The position numbers were made by a program, and so were the translations under genes. The notes below the pieces were generated by a model. The model was not told the origin of the DNA. It saw only the letters and a list, made by a program, of their open reading frames with translations, and made no database searches. From assembly GCF_028609865.1 (NCBI RefSeq), contig NZ_CP063194.1, forward strand, positions 434,001 to 498,000: DNA of 64,000 nucleotides, in the 5' to 3' direction. This stretch comes from Corynebacterium jeddahense (GTDB lineage: Bacteria; Actinomycetota; Actinomycetes; Mycobacteriales; Mycobacteriaceae). Shown piece by piece: positions 57,717 through 64,000 of this stretch; position 1 is the first letter of the stretch, and each line of letters starts with the position of its first letter.

Positions 57717-59108
57717 GTGAACCCCGAAAGAAACTATCGAGATGACCCGAGCCTCCTCCTGCGTCTACCGGAAGATCAATGGTTCGAGCGAAAGTCTTTC
57801 CGTATCAAGCCGAAGGATCTCGCCAAAACCATCGTCGGTATGGCTAATGCGGAGGGCGGCATTATTGCTGTCGGAATTACTGACCGGGAGTTCGATGGGG
57901 TGCCGACGCCTAAACAGGACAATGATTTGAGACAAACATCGCTCGATCACACGGATCCAACCGTGCGTGTTCGGATCGAGCCGTTTGATGTCGGCGACGG
58001 TGCGCAGGTTTACCTGTTTCATGTGGACCCGAGTGAGCGTGTGCATTATTTGCGGTCGGGGGACTGTTTCCTGCGTGTCGGCGACGAATCTCGGTTGCTG
58101 AATGCAGACGGCATTCTCGAACTGCGTTACACCAAGGGCGAGCAGCAGTTCGATGCGACGGTACCGCCCCGTGTCGATATGGGGGATATCGATATGAAGG
58201 CAGTTGGTGAATATGCCAACGCTATTGGTTCCACATCCGCTGAAGACGCTCTCAGGGCAAGAAATCTCATCGACCGTGAAGGCAGGCCTCGCACAGCGGC
58301 AATTTTGCTCTTCGGCAAAGATCCGCAAGAGTTTTTCCCAAACGCACACGTCCGAGTTCTTCGGTTTGGTGAGGATGAACGGCTCGCGGGTCACCAGCAG
58401 CAGCTTTTGGCCGATGAACGGTTCGGGGGGCCGTTGCCGCAGCAAATTCGGGCAGCTCAGCAGGTGATTGAGGGGATGCTGCCTCAAGTTCGGAGACTGG
58501 GGGCTTCGGGTTTGTTCGAGGATGAAAACCTTATCCCGCACGACGTTTGGCTTGAGGGGTTGGTGAATGCTGTCATTCACCGGTCGTACAGCATGGCTGG
58601 CGACCATGTGCGGTTTGAGATTTACCCGTCTCGCATCGAAGTTTCGAGTCCGGGGCGCTTTCCCGGGTTGGTGAACCCCACACGGCCCGAATCTATTGCC
58701 CGTTTTGCACGCAATCCCCTCATTGCCCGCGTGACGGCGGAGCTTCGGATTGGCCAAGAACTCGGCGAGGGCATTCGCCGTATGTTCGCTGGCATGCGGC
58801 GAGTGGGTTTTGCGGACCCGATTTACCAGCAGACGAGCGGAAGTGTTCTGCTTACGTTGAAGGCGGTTCAGCGGCTTGATCCGAAGACCGCGGACTCCCT
58901 CCCGCCCCACGCCGGTAGCGTCCTGGCAGTCATGCAAGCGAAAGGCAGGCCAATGTCTACGGGTGAGGTTGCAGATGCCTTGGGGATTTCGACCCCGCCT
59001 GCCCGCCGCGCGTTGAAGGCGCTGCGGGAGGAGGGGCTTATTCAATGGCGCGGTAAAGGTCCGCGGGACCCTCGGGCAGTGTGGCTGCTGGAGGGGCCGT
59101 TGCGGTAG
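57717..59108 (+). CDS. AlbA_2 (Schlafen-like) domain transcriptional regulator
   Basis: 463 residues. N-terminal AlbA_2 domain (~15-125: WFERKSFRIKPKDLAKTIVG, MANAEGGIIAVGI), a middle part with the ATP-dependent-helicase-C-like motif (VWLEGLVNAVIHRSYSMAGD), and a C-terminal winged helix (MSTGEVADALGISTPPARRA). GTG 57717 lies 7 bases after TAGAAT, i.e. leaderless. Visibly lower GC than its neighbours and bounded on both sides by 89-base repeats: likely a recently acquired, self-regulating cassette. Such regulators occur in defence-linked and mobile contexts; no partner gene is seen inside the repeats. Confidence 0.85.
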   Translation: MNPERNYRDDPSLLLRLPEDQWFERKSFRIKPKDLAKTIVGMANAEGGIIAVGITDREFDGVPTPKQDNDLRQTSLDHTDPTVRVRIEPFDVGDGAQVYLFHVDPSERVHYLRSGDCFLRVGDESRLLNADGILELRYTKGEQQFDATVPPRVDMGDIDMKAVGEYANAIGSTSAEDALRARNLIDREGRPRTAAILLFGKDPQEFFPNAHVRVLRFGEDERLAGHQQQLLADERFGGPLPQQIRAAQQVIEGMLPQVRRLGASGLFEDENLIPHDVWLEGLVNAVIHRSYSMAGDHVRFEIYPSRIEVSSPGRFPGLVNPTRPESIARFARNPLIARVTAELRIGQELGEGIRRMFAGMRRVGFADPIYQQTSGSVLLTLKAVQRLDPKTADSLPPHAGSVLAVMQAKGRPMSTGEVADALGISTPPARRALKALREEGLIQWRGKGPRDPRAVWLLEGPLR

Positions 59109-59196
59109 CTCGAAAGCTACTAGAAAGCTACTCGAAAGTGAATGTTTCTAGGTTGAGCTGCGAAAACACGTCTACTTGAAAGGCTTTCGAGTAGAT
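59108..59196 (+). repeat. 89-base direct repeat, right copy
   Basis: It begins at the last base of the regulator stop codon. It has the same CTACT-N-GAAAG boxes as the left copy, with five substitutions; the terminal -10-like sequence is TAGATT rather than TAGAAT. Further half-boxes (CTTTCGAGTAG, 59200-59210) follow it. Confidence 0.85.
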
Positions 59197-59219
59197 TCTT
59201 TCGAGTAGCTCTACTAGCT

Positions 59220-59636
59220 CTACGCGTACGCGAGGCGCCGCGACCCATCCACGTGCGGGTACAGCACCCACGCCGCCGCGGCCGCCAGCGCGCCCGCAAC
59301 CCACGCGCCCACCGTCGACCAGTGGGCGAGCGGCGCGAGCATCAGCGCCAGCCACCACAACATCAGGGGGAGCACCATGCCTATCGACGGCACCCTGGCC
59401 ACGTTCTTGTCCTCCGCAAACGCGCGGAGCTGTTTGCGGTAGGGGTGCAGCAGTGTGACGGCGACGGCGGCGACCACGCACAGGATCGCCACAACCACCT
59501 TAACGCCCAGCGGGGCCTGCGAGACCATCACGCCGATGGACCCGCCCACGCCGAGCGAACCAACCGACCGCACAACGGTCGGGGTGGGGATCGGGGTGAC
59601 GCGGTTACGGGCCTCTGCTGCGCTGATCGGGATCAT
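59220..59636 (-). CDS. Small membrane protein of unknown function
   Basis: 138 residues with about three or four hydrophobic helices (VKVVVAILCVVAAVAVTLL, MVLPLMLWWLALMLAPLAHW, VGAWVAGALAAAAAWVLY). No motif recognised. Its 3' end directly borders the right repeat. Divergent from the imuA'-imuB cassette. Confidence 0.6.
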   Translation of the reverse strand: MIPISAAEARNRVTPIPTPTVVRSVGSLGVGGSIGVMVSQAPLGVKVVVAILCVVAAVAVTLLHPYRKQLRAFAEDKNVARVPSIGMVLPLMLWWLALMLAPLAHWSTVGAWVAGALAAAAAWVLYPHVDGSRRLAYA

Positions 59637-59699
59637 GCCGGGCAGCTTATCCGGTCAGCTTCGCGGCGCGGCGACATGCTTGCCCGGGACAATGTATGC

Positions 59700-59713
59700 G
59701 CAAACATGTTCGA
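59700..59713. promoter_or_regulatory. LexA (SOS) box upstream of imuA'
   Basis: GCAAACATGTTCGA matches 12 of 14 positions of the actinobacterial SOS palindrome TCGAACATGTTCGA. It lies ~35 bases before the -10 box TACTAT (59748-59753), as expected for LexA repression of a mutasome cassette. Confidence 0.7.
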
Positions 59714-59758
59714 CCAGGAGCGTTGCCTGTGTCGGCCCCGGGGTGCATACTATCTGGC

Positions 59759-60493
59759 GTGAGTGGAACACCTATTCGAGCGGTATCGAACCTGGCGGTC
59801 GCGGAGGAACCGCCAGCTCAGCCCTCGCGCGCCGACCAGATCGCCGAGCTGCGCGCCCGCATGGCCGCCATCGGCGGGGAGGTGCCGGAACAGGTTGTCG
59901 AGGACGCGGAGACGCTTGCCGTGGCGGGCGGCCTTTCGCTCGTGCTGCCGAACGGCGGACTGCCGCGCCGGGCGGTCGCGCACGTCAGTGACACCCCGGC
60001 GCTCATCGTGGAGCTCATCGGCCAGGTGGTGCAGGCCGGCGGGCGCGCGGGCATGGTGGGGTGGCCGGAGCTCTCGTACGCCGGCATCGAGGAGGATGCC
60101 CTCGAGCGCGTCGTCGCGGTGCCGGAGCCGGGTATCGACGACCTCTCGGTCGCCGGTGTCCTCGCCGAGGGCCTCGACCTGGTCGTCCTGCGCACCCGCA
60201 GCCCGCTCGCACTCAGCCCGGTGCGGGCCCGGCCCCTGCTGGCCCGGATCCGCAAGGGGCAGGCGGCGCTCGTGTGCGTCAACGTCGCGGTGCCGTCGCC
60301 GGCGCTCACGCTCACCGGCACGCTCGCGCAGTTCCACGGCATCGGGCGCGGCACCGGGCGCATCACCGGCATCGATTTCGACGTCCGCGCGGAGGCGAAG
60401 GGCACCCGCCCGGCGAGCGCGCGGGTGACGTTGGGGGCCGCGGAGGGGGCCACCGGTGGCGTCGAGAAGCAAAGGCTCCGGCTCGTCACATGA
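59759..60493 (+). CDS. ImuA' mutasome accessory protein
   Basis: 244 residues, a RecA-like-fold protein of the ImuA' type found directly upstream of imuB in actinobacteria. Features: ADQIAELRARMAAIGGEV, GLSLVLPNGGLPRRAVAHVS (replacing a canonical P-loop), DLVVLRTRSPLALSPVRAR. No intact Walker A. GTG 59759 was chosen behind TACTAT; the frame from 59696 overlaps the SOS box and promoter. ATGA overlap with imuB. Role: DNA-damage-induced mutagenesis with ImuB and DnaE2 (not in the window). Confidence 0.8.
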   Translation: MSGTPIRAVSNLAVAEEPPAQPSRADQIAELRARMAAIGGEVPEQVVEDAETLAVAGGLSLVLPNGGLPRRAVAHVSDTPALIVELIGQVVQAGGRAGMVGWPELSYAGIEEDALERVVAVPEPGIDDLSVAGVLAEGLDLVVLRTRSPLALSPVRARPLLARIRKGQAALVCVNVAVPSPALTLTGTLAQFHGIGRGTGRITGIDFDVRAEAKGTRPASARVTLGAAEGATGGVEKQRLRLVT

Positions 60494-62073
60494 GGACGGT
60501 GGCGCTGTGGTTTCCGGACTGGCCGGTGCAGGCGGCGCGGCTGGATGCGGGCGACGCGCTCGCCGAGCCGATCGCCGTCGCGGCGCACCACCGGGTGAAG
60601 GCGTGCTCCCACGCGGCGCGCAAGGTGGGCATCCGGCGCGGGATGAAGGTGCGCAACGCGCAGGCCGTCGCGCCGGAGTTGACGGTGGTGGAGGACAACC
60701 CGGACCGCGACGGGCGGATGTTCGCCTCGCTCGCGGCGAGTTTCGACGACGTCGCCGCGAGCGTCGAGGTGCTGCGCCCCGGGCTCGTCGTCGCGGACCT
60801 CGCCGCGGCCGGCGCGTTCCACGGCGGGGAGGACACGGCGCTGGAGATGCTTCTCGACGCCGCCTCGCGCCGCGGCATCGACGCCTTCGTGGGCGCCGCC
60901 GACGAGATCGCCACCGCCGTCATCGCCGCCCGCGCGTCGGAGGTGGTGGCCCCCGGCGCGTCGAAAGACTTCCTCGCCGCCCAGCCCATCGGCGTGCTCG
61001 TGGCGGAGGAGGCCCTCGGCGCCGACGCGGGCACGGTGCGGGCGCTCGGGCAGCTCGGCATCGCCACGCTCGGGGAGCTGGCGGCGCTGCCCCCGTCCGC
61101 GGTGACCACGCGCTTCGGCGCGAACGGGATGCGCGTCCACCGCATCGCCGCGGCCGCGCCGGACCGCCGCGTCGCCCCAGAGATCGCAGTCGAGGACCTC
61201 GCCGTCGCGGTCACGCCCGAGGACCCCATCGAGCGCGTCGACGCTGCGGCGTTCGCCGCCCGCGCGCTGGCCGCCAGCCTGCACGAGCGGCTCGCGGCGA
61301 CCGGTCGCAACTGCCTGCGCCTCAAGGTGGTCGCGGAGCTCGGCGACGGCACCCGGCTCGAGCGCGTGTGGCGCACCCGCGACGCCCTCACCGAATCGGC
61401 GACGGCGGACCGAGTGCGCTGGCAGCTCGACGGATGGCTGACCTCCTCCCGCGCGCTCGGCGGGGGCGAGGGGGAGGGGGAGGGCGGCGGCATCACCTCG
61501 CTCCTGCTCGAGCCGCTCGAGCTCGCCGCCCCGGAGCCGGTGGGGAAGCTGTGGGCCGGCGGCGCGTCCACGGACACCGCGCGCCGGGTGGTGGAGCGCG
61601 TGCAGTCCCAGCTCGGCATCGACGCCGTGCTCCAGCCGCGTCTCGTCGGCGGGCGCGGGGTGGCCGAGCGCGTGGCGATGGTGCCGTTCGGGGAGGAACC
61701 GGGAGGCGTCGAGAAGCATGCGTGGCCCGGGGCGATCCCCGCGCCGCTGCCCGCGCGCCTTGGAGGCGGCATCGACCACCCCGCCTCGCGCATCATGCTT
61801 ATCGACGCCTCCGGTACCCCCGTCATCGTCACCGCCGAGGCGCTCCTGTCCGCCGAGCCGTACGGGCTGGCCTGGGGCGAAAAGCGCTACCTCGTCACCG
61901 GGTGGGCGGGGCCGTGGCCGGTGGACGAGGGGTGGTGGACCCAGGCCGAGGCGCCCGCGGGCCGGGTGGCGCGCATGCAGGTCGTGGGCCGCGAGGGCGG
62001 GCCCGAGGGCGCCACGACTGGGTGGCTGCTGGTGTGGAGCAGGCGCAGCTGGCGGGTCGAGGCGGTGTACTAG
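60490..62073 (+). CDS. imuB: ImuB, catalytically inactive Y-family DNA polymerase homologue
   Basis: 527 residues. Starts MRTVALWFPDWPVQAARLD; palm/finger relics (KACSHAARKVGIRRGMKVRN) and little-finger domain follow, with a glycine/glutamate-rich insertion (~325). The carboxylate positions of active Y-family polymerases are not kept (WFPDWP at motif I), as expected for ImuB, which bridges DnaE2, ImuA' and the beta clamp. A late clamp-binding segment was not identified with certainty. ATGA-coupled to imuA' under the LexA box. Confidence 0.88.
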   Translation: MRTVALWFPDWPVQAARLDAGDALAEPIAVAAHHRVKACSHAARKVGIRRGMKVRNAQAVAPELTVVEDNPDRDGRMFASLAASFDDVAASVEVLRPGLVVADLAAAGAFHGGEDTALEMLLDAASRRGIDAFVGAADEIATAVIAARASEVVAPGASKDFLAAQPIGVLVAEEALGADAGTVRALGQLGIATLGELAALPPSAVTTRFGANGMRVHRIAAAAPDRRVAPEIAVEDLAVAVTPEDPIERVDAAAFAARALAASLHERLAATGRNCLRLKVVAELGDGTRLERVWRTRDALTESATADRVRWQLDGWLTSSRALGGGEGEGEGGGITSLLLEPLELAAPEPVGKLWAGGASTDTARRVVERVQSQLGIDAVLQPRLVGGRGVAERVAMVPFGEEPGGVEKHAWPGAIPAPLPARLGGGIDHPASRIMLIDASGTPVIVTAEALLSAEPYGLAWGEKRYLVTGWAGPWPVDEGWWTQAEAPAGRVARMQVVGREGGPEGATTGWLLVWSRRSWRVEAVY

Positions 62074-62088
62074 CTACTTCTGCGCTGG

Positions 62089-62667
62089 CTACTTCTGCAC
62101 GATGTCGACGACCACGCGCGTCGGATCGTGCAGCACCTGCACGGAGTACGGCAGCTCGGAGCGCAGGCCCACAACGACCTGGCTGCGCCCCTCGTAGGTG
62201 CCGGCGCTCACCGCGTCGATGACGTTGCCGGTGTCGCCCGCCATCTGCACCGGGACGTCGTTGTCGTGGCCCAGCTCGAAGGGGTAGACGGTGCCGTCGA
62301 TGTTGATGTTGAGGAAGGCGTTGCCCGCCACCTCCAGCGGGTGCCCGACGGTCTCCTGCATCGGCGTGGAGGTGTAATCCACGAACCAGCCGGGCTCGCC
62401 CTCGCCCTCGAGGTCTACTACCACGCGGTCGAACCCGTCGTGCGCCCCGACGCGCACCCCCGTGACGGCGAGCTGGGACGGCGCGGACGGCCGCTGCGTC
62501 TTCGGGGCGGGGTTGGCGGAGCCGAGCGGACCCGCCTGCTGGGTGGGCGCGGCGAGGCTGCCCGCCAGGGTCTCCGACTCGACCATGCCACCGCAGGCGG
62601 TGCAGGTGGCCAGCGCCACGCTGCACACGCCGGCGAGGACGGCGCGGGGTCGGATCTTTTTCAGCAC
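62089..62667 (-). CDS. AMIN-like domain lipoprotein
   Basis: 192 residues from GTG 62667. Signal peptide with core AVLAGVCSVALAT and a Cys-containing end (LATCTACGG) suggesting lipidation, though the lipobox is not canonical. The mature part (VTGVRVGAHDGFDRVVVDLE ... GRSQVVVGLRSELPYSVQVL) matches the AMIN-like domain of actinobacterial envelope proteins. Upstream ATG 62736 would add an implausible basic stretch. Convergent with imuB. Confidence 0.78.
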   Translation of the reverse strand: MLKKIRPRAVLAGVCSVALATCTACGGMVESETLAGSLAAPTQQAGPLGSANPAPKTQRPSAPSQLAVTGVRVGAHDGFDRVVVDLEGEGEPGWFVDYTSTPMQETVGHPLEVAGNAFLNINIDGTVYPFELGHDNDVPVQMAGDTGNVIDAVSAGTYEGRSQVVVGLRSELPYSVQVLHDPTRVVVDIVQK

Positions 62668-62805
62668 CCCGCCACCGTATCTACTGCGCCGTGGAGCGCA
62701 AAAAGATTTCGGGCGAAAACGGAAATGGTTACGCAAACGTCATAACTTGGATCGTTGTACAAGTTGCCGCGACTTGTGCGGGGAAGGCGAGGCTAAGCTG
62801 ACGGC

Positions 62806-63687
62806 ATGCAGTTGTGCTCCGATGTAGAGGTCGAACCGCTGCCCGGCACCGCGAAGCCGGGCGCCACGTACGTGCTGTTCGAGTGGCCGGGCCCGTGGCC
62901 GCGCGACGTGATGGGCGACGCGGCGCTGGGCGAGGAGCTCACCGCCCAGCTGAAACCGCTGCTCGCCGAGCACGACGCGACCCTGCTGCTCATCCGCCAC
63001 CCCACGCGCGAGGGCCGCGACATCGCGGACCACCACCTTTACCTCGTCTTCGCCGACCAGGCCGTCACCGAGGTGATGCACGTCGACGGGCCCGAGGCGC
63101 TACTCGACCTCGACCTCTCCGGCCCGGGCAAGAACGGTGCGCGCGAACGCGACCGCCCCCTGCTGCTCATCTGCACGCACGCGAAGCGCGACCGCTGCTG
63201 CGCCATGAAGGGCCGCCCGCTGGTCAACGAGCTCAACGAGCGTCACCCCTTCGGCCCGGGCAACGACATGGTCTGGGAGACCTCCCACATCAAGGGCCAC
63301 CGCTTCGCGCCGACAATGCTGCTCATGCCGTGGGCGTACAGCTTCGGGCGCATGAACGTCGAGGCCACCGACGCGATGCTCGCCGCGGCCGCCGACGGCG
63401 CATACTTCGTGCCCGGCAACCGCGGGCGCGGCACGCTCGGCCCGGTCGAGCAGGTCGCGGAGCTCGCGGTCGCAGCGGAGGTCCCGGGCGCGCGCTACGG
63501 CGAGTTCGCGGTCGAGCCCACGCGTATCGACGGCAGCTCCGCCTCCACCACCGTCACCCACACCGCCAGCGGGGATACCTACGCCGTCGAGCTGGAGCAG
63601 CGCCCGGTTTCCGGTGTTGTCGACTCGTGCGGGAAGGATCCGAAAGACAGCCGCGCCTGGGTGGCCGTGGGCGTCGCGCGGCAGTAG
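62806..63687 (+). CDS. Sucrase/ferredoxin-like family protein
   Basis: 293 residues. Thioredoxin-like ferredoxin fold with the conserved block ICTHAKRDRCCAMKGRPL and ETSHIKGHRFAPTMLLMPW, which in this family holds an iron-sulfur cluster through Cys and His. Physiological role unknown. TAAGCT lies 6 bases before ATG 62806: another leaderless layout. A reverse copy of the dispersed motif lies near the 3' end (63522-63532). Confidence 0.82.
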   Translation: MQLCSDVEVEPLPGTAKPGATYVLFEWPGPWPRDVMGDAALGEELTAQLKPLLAEHDATLLLIRHPTREGRDIADHHLYLVFADQAVTEVMHVDGPEALLDLDLSGPGKNGARERDRPLLLICTHAKRDRCCAMKGRPLVNELNERHPFGPGNDMVWETSHIKGHRFAPTMLLMPWAYSFGRMNVEATDAMLAAAADGAYFVPGNRGRGTLGPVEQVAELAVAAEVPGARYGEFAVEPTRIDGSSASTTVTHTASGDTYAVELEQRPVSGVVDSCGKDPKDSRAWVAVGVARQ

Positions 63688-63703
63688 CCCCCGCGCTAGC
63701 CCG

Positions 63704-64000
63704 CTACATGTACTCCGGGAGCACCTCGGACACCGACCCGATGACGCGGTCCGTGGCGGCCCGCACCTCGGCGGGGGAGTGGGGGAAGCTGTGGGAGGAG
63801 TCGGCGAGCGCGTGCATGGTCAGGTCGTTCCAGGAGTCGCCGAACGTGTAGAGCTCGACGGTGTCGCGGGGGAGCCGGAGGACGTCGAGAAGCTGGAGGA
63901 TGCCCGCGCCCTTCGAGCGGCCCGGGGCCATGAGGTCGATGTAGTCCTGGTTCTGGGCGACCTCGACGGTGCCCAGGGCCCGGGCCCAGTCGACGATCTC
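63704..64000 (-). CDS. HAD-superfamily (Cof-type) hydrolase, 3' part, 5' end off the right edge
   Basis: 98 residues visible. They contain LMAPGRSKGAGILQLLDVL (HAD motif III lysine) and TFGDSWNDLTMHALAD (motif IV), then the usual C-terminal helices. Substrate probably a sugar phosphate or nucleotide; not determinable from the fragment. Convergent with the sucrase/ferredoxin-like gene. Confidence 0.85.
   Translation of the reverse strand, partial: EIVDWARALGTVEVAQNQDYIDLMAPGRSKGAGILQLLDVLRLPRDTVELYTFGDSWNDLTMHALADSSHSFPHSPAEVRAATDRVIGSVSEVLPEYM

Noticed and set aside
57619..59196. Insertion sequence or transposon bounded by the 89-base repeats
   Set aside because: No transposase or integrase is encoded between the repeats; the AlbA_2 protein is a regulator type.

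Overview
The window is about 64 kb of high-GC actinobacterial chromosome. Its gene content and order point to a Corynebacterium species. Indicators are an ESX-4-like type VII secretion locus next to rplM-rpsI-glmM, a WhiB protein divergent from sigD-rsdA, groES-groEL under a CIRCE operator, guaB-guaB3-guaA, a CesSR-like PspC/kinase/regulator locus, a 181-residue adenylate kinase, a cysteine-free ribosomal protein S4, and many leaderless promoters in which a TANNNT -10 box lies 6-8 bases before the start codon. No rRNA, tRNA or CRISPR array was seen.

Layout. (1) 1-2.8 kb: left-edge fdhD, a DUF2786 protein and an M20 amidohydrolase. (2) 3.1-5.9 kb: second half of the spc operon (rpsH rplF rplR rpsE rpmD rplO), closed by a terminator. 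(3) 5.9-10.7 kb: an accessory and decay zone between rplO and secY. It holds two separated pieces of an aftD-like arabinofuranosyltransferase gene in permuted order, a vanW-like piece fused in frame to the 3' half of a siderophore ABC ATPase gene, and an AT-richer pair (secreted trypsin-like protease plus small membrane protein). An intergenic stretch with inverted repeats follows the pair. (4) 11-18.4 kb: secY adk map, an L,D-transpeptidase, then infA rpsM rpsK rpsD rpoA rplQ. (5) 18.4-31.6 kb: truA, a large membrane protein, the type VII locus (eccB, mycP, eccD, eccC, a secretion-associated protein, two WXG100 proteins), then rplM-rpsI. (6) 31.6-44 kb: an HNH endonuclease, glmM with three small companion genes, alr and the tsaE-tsaB-rimI-tsaD group for tRNA t6A synthesis, then groES-groEL. 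(7) 44-57.5 kb: whiB/sigD/rsdA, guaB, guaB3, an Aer-like PAS protein, an RhtA-type exporter, guaA, and a cell-envelope-stress locus (LiaF/PspC protein, kinase, regulator). A second decay patch (AAA+ ATPase and AhpD-like fragments) and another PspC protein follow. (8) 57.6-64 kb: an AlbA_2 regulator flanked by 89-base direct repeats, a LexA-box-controlled imuA'-imuB cassette, an AMIN-like lipoprotein, a sucrase/ferredoxin-like protein and a HAD hydrolase cut by the right edge.

Most of the window is core translation, cell-envelope and nucleotide metabolism. The least ordinary elements are the permuted aftD remnants, the repeat-flanked regulator, a strongly over-represented 11-base motif (CGTCGATACGC), paired perfect DnaA boxes upstream of glmM, and an aerotaxis-type PAS sensor whose protein lacks membrane segments and chemotaxis signalling parts.
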